Of a stretch of DNA of 64,000 nt, positions 60,801-64,000 are shown one piece after another (position 1 is the first letter of the stretch; each line of letters begins with the position of its first letter). Source of the DNA: Albula goreensis (taxonomy: Eukaryota > Chordata > Actinopteri > Albuliformes > Albulidae). Both the position numbers and the translations under genes were made by a program. The stretch covers positions 9,099,141 to 9,163,140 of the forward strand of contig CM040763.1 in assembly GCA_022829145.1 (NCBI GenBank). The letters are read 5' to 3'. The notes below the pieces were generated by a model, which searched no databases, was not told the origin of the DNA, and saw only the letters and a program-made list of their open reading frames with translations.

Positions 60801-61102
60801 CAGAGAAACATTATTCTAACCTAATGGAATTACCAATATTTACATTTTAACTGTTTTGCTAGGAATACAATTTCATGCAATGCTGTGTTTTCTTTGGTGA
60901 TTGGTTGATGAAGGTTTTATTTGTGTTTCGTTATTTTTAGAGGAATTTCATTCTGGTAAGTATATGGAACATGTATTGCAGTTCAAACAGTTCATTTTCT
61001 TATTGGACTAAATGCTTTTTCAGGTGTGTATTAAGCACTTACAGATGAAGACTGTGAGCAGTAGATCTTTTAGCATAATATTACAATATCATTACAACCC
61101 AA

Positions 61103-61116
61103 CCCCCCCCCCCCCC
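61103..61116. repeat. C14 homopolymer
   Basis: Fourteen consecutive C on the + strand. Length in the assembly is uncertain given the homopolymer deficits seen in fat1. Confidence 0.9.
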
Positions 61117-61426
61117 GGTGACCTGACATATTATAAACAATAAACACTGAATTATGTACAGACTTAAAATTATGTGCCAGATGTCGTATGAAAAATGTTT
61201 GCCATAAACTTGATTTAATATTTGCACGCAGTTGTAGCAATAATTATGAGGCAGGTAAGTACCATTTGGCTCATTACGATATTATAAATCCAAAACAGAA
61301 ACGGCTTGTAAAGTAAATAAAATGTTACCGAATACTGCCCTCAAGTCGCTGAGATGTGCCAGATTCAAAGACTATGTGCTGAACATATGTCAATACAAAA
61401 AGAAGTGCATAATTTATTGCAATTAT

Positions 61427-61482
61427 TGTGTGTTTGTGTGTCTGTGCGTGTGTGTGTGTGTGTGTAGTGTAGTGTAGTGTGT
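61427..61482. repeat. imperfect TG repeat with TAGTG units
   Basis: Interrupted TG units followed by three TAGTG units. Low-complexity DNA without coding content. Confidence 0.9.
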
Positions 61483-64000
61483 GGAATTTATGTCTGTGTT
61501 CATTTTGGTTATGCACTGTACATGCTTTTTTTCCACTATCAGCATGAACCAAGTGTTAGTACAAGAGATCCAGCAGGGGTAGAACATGAATGTAGGAGGC
61601 TGCTTCATTAGGACTAAAGGAATGCAGTGTGGAAATACATTATTTCATGTCGATATTTCACACTCAGGAGGAGTAAATCTCATGACTGGGACCCGCACAG
61701 GGCAAAACCAGCTCCCTGAAGGCTACTTTTAAAACCCTTTCTCTTTCATAGATTGTGATATTTACATGGGTTTCTACATTTCTCCACATGTGTGCTGCAT
61801 TTTAAAAATAAATATTATCTTCAAAGGCGCTATATTTATGGCTCCATAAATATTCAAGAACAGCATCTCAGGAGGAAAGAATATTCTCTCTCTTTCCCGG
61901 TAGCGACAGGCTTGTATGTAGTCATCCAGACAAATATTTGCATATTTAGAAATATATCAATTGTGACCTAGAATACAATGTTTCATATAAAAATATGTAA
62001 TGTTAAAGGCACACATTAAACATTAAATTAGTATTGCATACTAAAGCAGATTCATATTTATTATGACGCAAAATAATATAATGATAAATAAAATAATTGA
62101 TATCCAAATCACAACAGGATGGTGATAGGCATTCAGTCAAATGTATATGGGGACAGACAGAATTACCCACAGAGAGTTAACATTAAAAGACAACAAGGAA
62201 TATTCATAACATTTTAGTTGAGGGCTTATATAATTACTGTCTACTGGGCACTTAAGAATATTCAGTGGCCTCTTATTAGGACACTTATGAGTCATTGCTA
62301 ATTAATTAGGGCTTTGTTGAAGTTCCATCCTATTCAGCGTTGCATTGAGTATTCCGTAAATGTGTTTGCTACATTTCCTTTATCATGATCTAATTAAACT
62401 GTCACAAATCAGTTATTCTACATTGTAACTTTGTAATGAGTATGCTCAGAAAGGATATAAATAAGTAAGATATGTTGTATTCCCGGATACATCATGGAAG
62501 TCAGTTCTTTTATTACTGGTAGCTAAGAAAGCGAAATCAGTACTTGCTTGTGCTCCCTGTCTCACTACTACTCATATCAAGCTGGTAATCAGGGAAAACC
62601 AATAATCACTTATAATCCTCAAGCAGAGGATTACTTTCCCTTTTTTATGGACACCCCAGTTTCATGGTTGACATATGAACGATATGCGGTATTCCATGTC
62701 ATCCCATGTCAGGCTGCTGTGTTACTGGTTTCCTGTCGTAGTAAATGTAGTAGTTTGATCCCTTTGCATTATCTATCCATTGTGCAGCCGAGGGACCAGA
62801 TACTTCATTCTGCTATAGCAGGAAAACACTTCTGAAAAGAAAAATACATGTGTATAAAATGTCAAAGTGTCATATAGAATGTGATTGTTAGAGGATCCCT
62901 TATTAGAGGAACTAACTGGAAAACAGAAAAGCTAAGGTTTTTGAAATATTTTCTGCTCACATGATAGCTATTACGCTGTAACACTTACAGGGGAACTTTA
63001 AATACTATTATATCACATCAAAAGGAAGAAAGTGAAGTGCCATTTTACCAAGCCAACTTTAATGAACTGTAGTTATGTGTAAAGCACCTATGGGCAGAGA
63101 ATTAAAAAAAGAAAACAACAGAACAAAGAGAATAGAGTAACAGACAAGAGACTCCACTGCAGGAGTGTATGTAGAGATGGCCATAACTCTTTGATTTGTT
63201 TCACGCTGCAGGTCTCTGATTCCCACAGATCTGAGTACTGTTTCCCAGAAGTGAATGCTGTGCTGTACTGCACAGCACAGCTAAAATCACCAGCCACTGA
63301 GATGCTAAAAGTTTGTTCTTACATTAAAGGCCCCTCAGGTGAATTTTACTTCCTAGTTTTCTTGAGAAAGTACTCAAATTCTTTCCTTCTTAAAAGGCAG
63401 AAACAGATGTAGCAGTTCTCAGAACAATATGGAAAAGATAGCAGAATTGCATTGTCTTCCAAAACATCATCTTACAAACACAATGATGGTCAGGTGGGCT
63501 GTAAACCATGGTAACATAACAGACTCAGGCCATTAGAGCAACATTAATCACTTTTAATCTGGGCTTCGTTGATTTGGTACATTCAGTTTATCATAGAGAA
63601 TGACAGTTCATATCTTCTTAGAATGACACTCTTGGTCCACCTCAGACAAGTTTTTCAAAAAGGACTGTATTTCCTCAGATGGATGAAGATGGAGCAAATC
63701 TAATTTCCCTGGTTATAAATATTTCCTTTTACTACTGCATGCACAGGAACACAAATGTCAAAAATGGGCTATTGGCTTAATGATCACTGTACTATGTTAT
63801 TTTAACTTTTTGTAGTATGATGAACTAAGACATCTATATCTAGCTAATCCCCTTTTATGAAGGAGTGACCCTTATCCTTGTCACCCAGGCATGGTTAAAT
63901 ATACATAAAACCCTGTCATCCACTGCTCTATAGATGACCTTAATTACACATCATTGCTCTCTAAAGTATACTAATAACATAATGAAGAGGCGTACTCGAG

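Larger units (their letters stand above)
57830..64000. other. intergenic region downstream of mtnr1a
   Basis: 6.2 kb with only short incidental open frames and no recognised gene, exon or transposon ends. A-runs near 60377-60391, a C14 run at about 61103-61116 and a TG-rich stretch at 61427-61482 are the only structured sequences I note. Confidence 0.75.

Overview
The window is vertebrate genomic DNA, most likely from a ray-finned fish. It holds spliced genes with GT-AG introns, long AT-rich introns and intergenic DNA, simple repeats, and relics of the SINE tail that is widespread in fish genomes. The proteins align over their whole length with mammalian FAT1 and MTNR1A but are clearly diverged from them. 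I cannot name the species.

Region 1 (1 to about 28.8 kb, + strand) is the 3' two thirds of fat1, the giant atypical protocadherin FAT1. Twenty coding exons are visible and correspond by order and phase to human exons 8-27 (my numbering, by inference). They encode about 3,140 residues: roughly cadherin repeats 13-34, the membrane-proximal FAT region, EGF-like repeats, a laminin-G domain, one transmembrane helix, and a cytoplasmic tail with a polyproline Ena/VASP-type site and a C-terminal HTEV PDZ ligand. One 4.07-kb exon carries about 13 cadherin linkers. A 36-nt frame-preserving cassette exon in the last intron would add 12 residues to the tail. Exons 19 and 20 each lack one base in a homopolymer; this is probably a consensus or assembly error.

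Region 2 (28.8-38.4 kb) is intergenic. A 280-bp CpG-dense patch lies near 31.4-31.7 kb and a SINE tail relic near 35.9 kb.

Region 3 (38.4-57.8 kb, + strand) is mtnr1a, the melatonin MT1 receptor, with two coding exons split by a 17.1-kb intron and a predicted product of 348 residues. Upstream are a TATA box, a perfect CACGTG E-box about 110 bp before it, and three short upstream ORFs. The intron contains a 510-bp hAT-like non-autonomous transposon, a long TG microsatellite, a G-quadruplex-prone GGGA array and other simple repeats.

Region 4 (57.8-64 kb) has no gene that I can support.

The same-strand fat1-mtnr1a order matches human 4q35 and parallels the FAT3-MTNR1B pair on human 11q. The two genes do not act in one pathway: FAT1 is an adhesion, polarity and actin regulator, and MT1 is a Gi-coupled receptor. 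Their adjacency is conserved synteny. I found no undescribed multi-gene system. The most interesting items are the fat1 microexon, a Tigger-like MITE whose body resembles a mammalian repeat, the paired intronic repeats flanking fat1 exon 14, the mtnr1a promoter and leader, and the CpG-dense patch between the genes.
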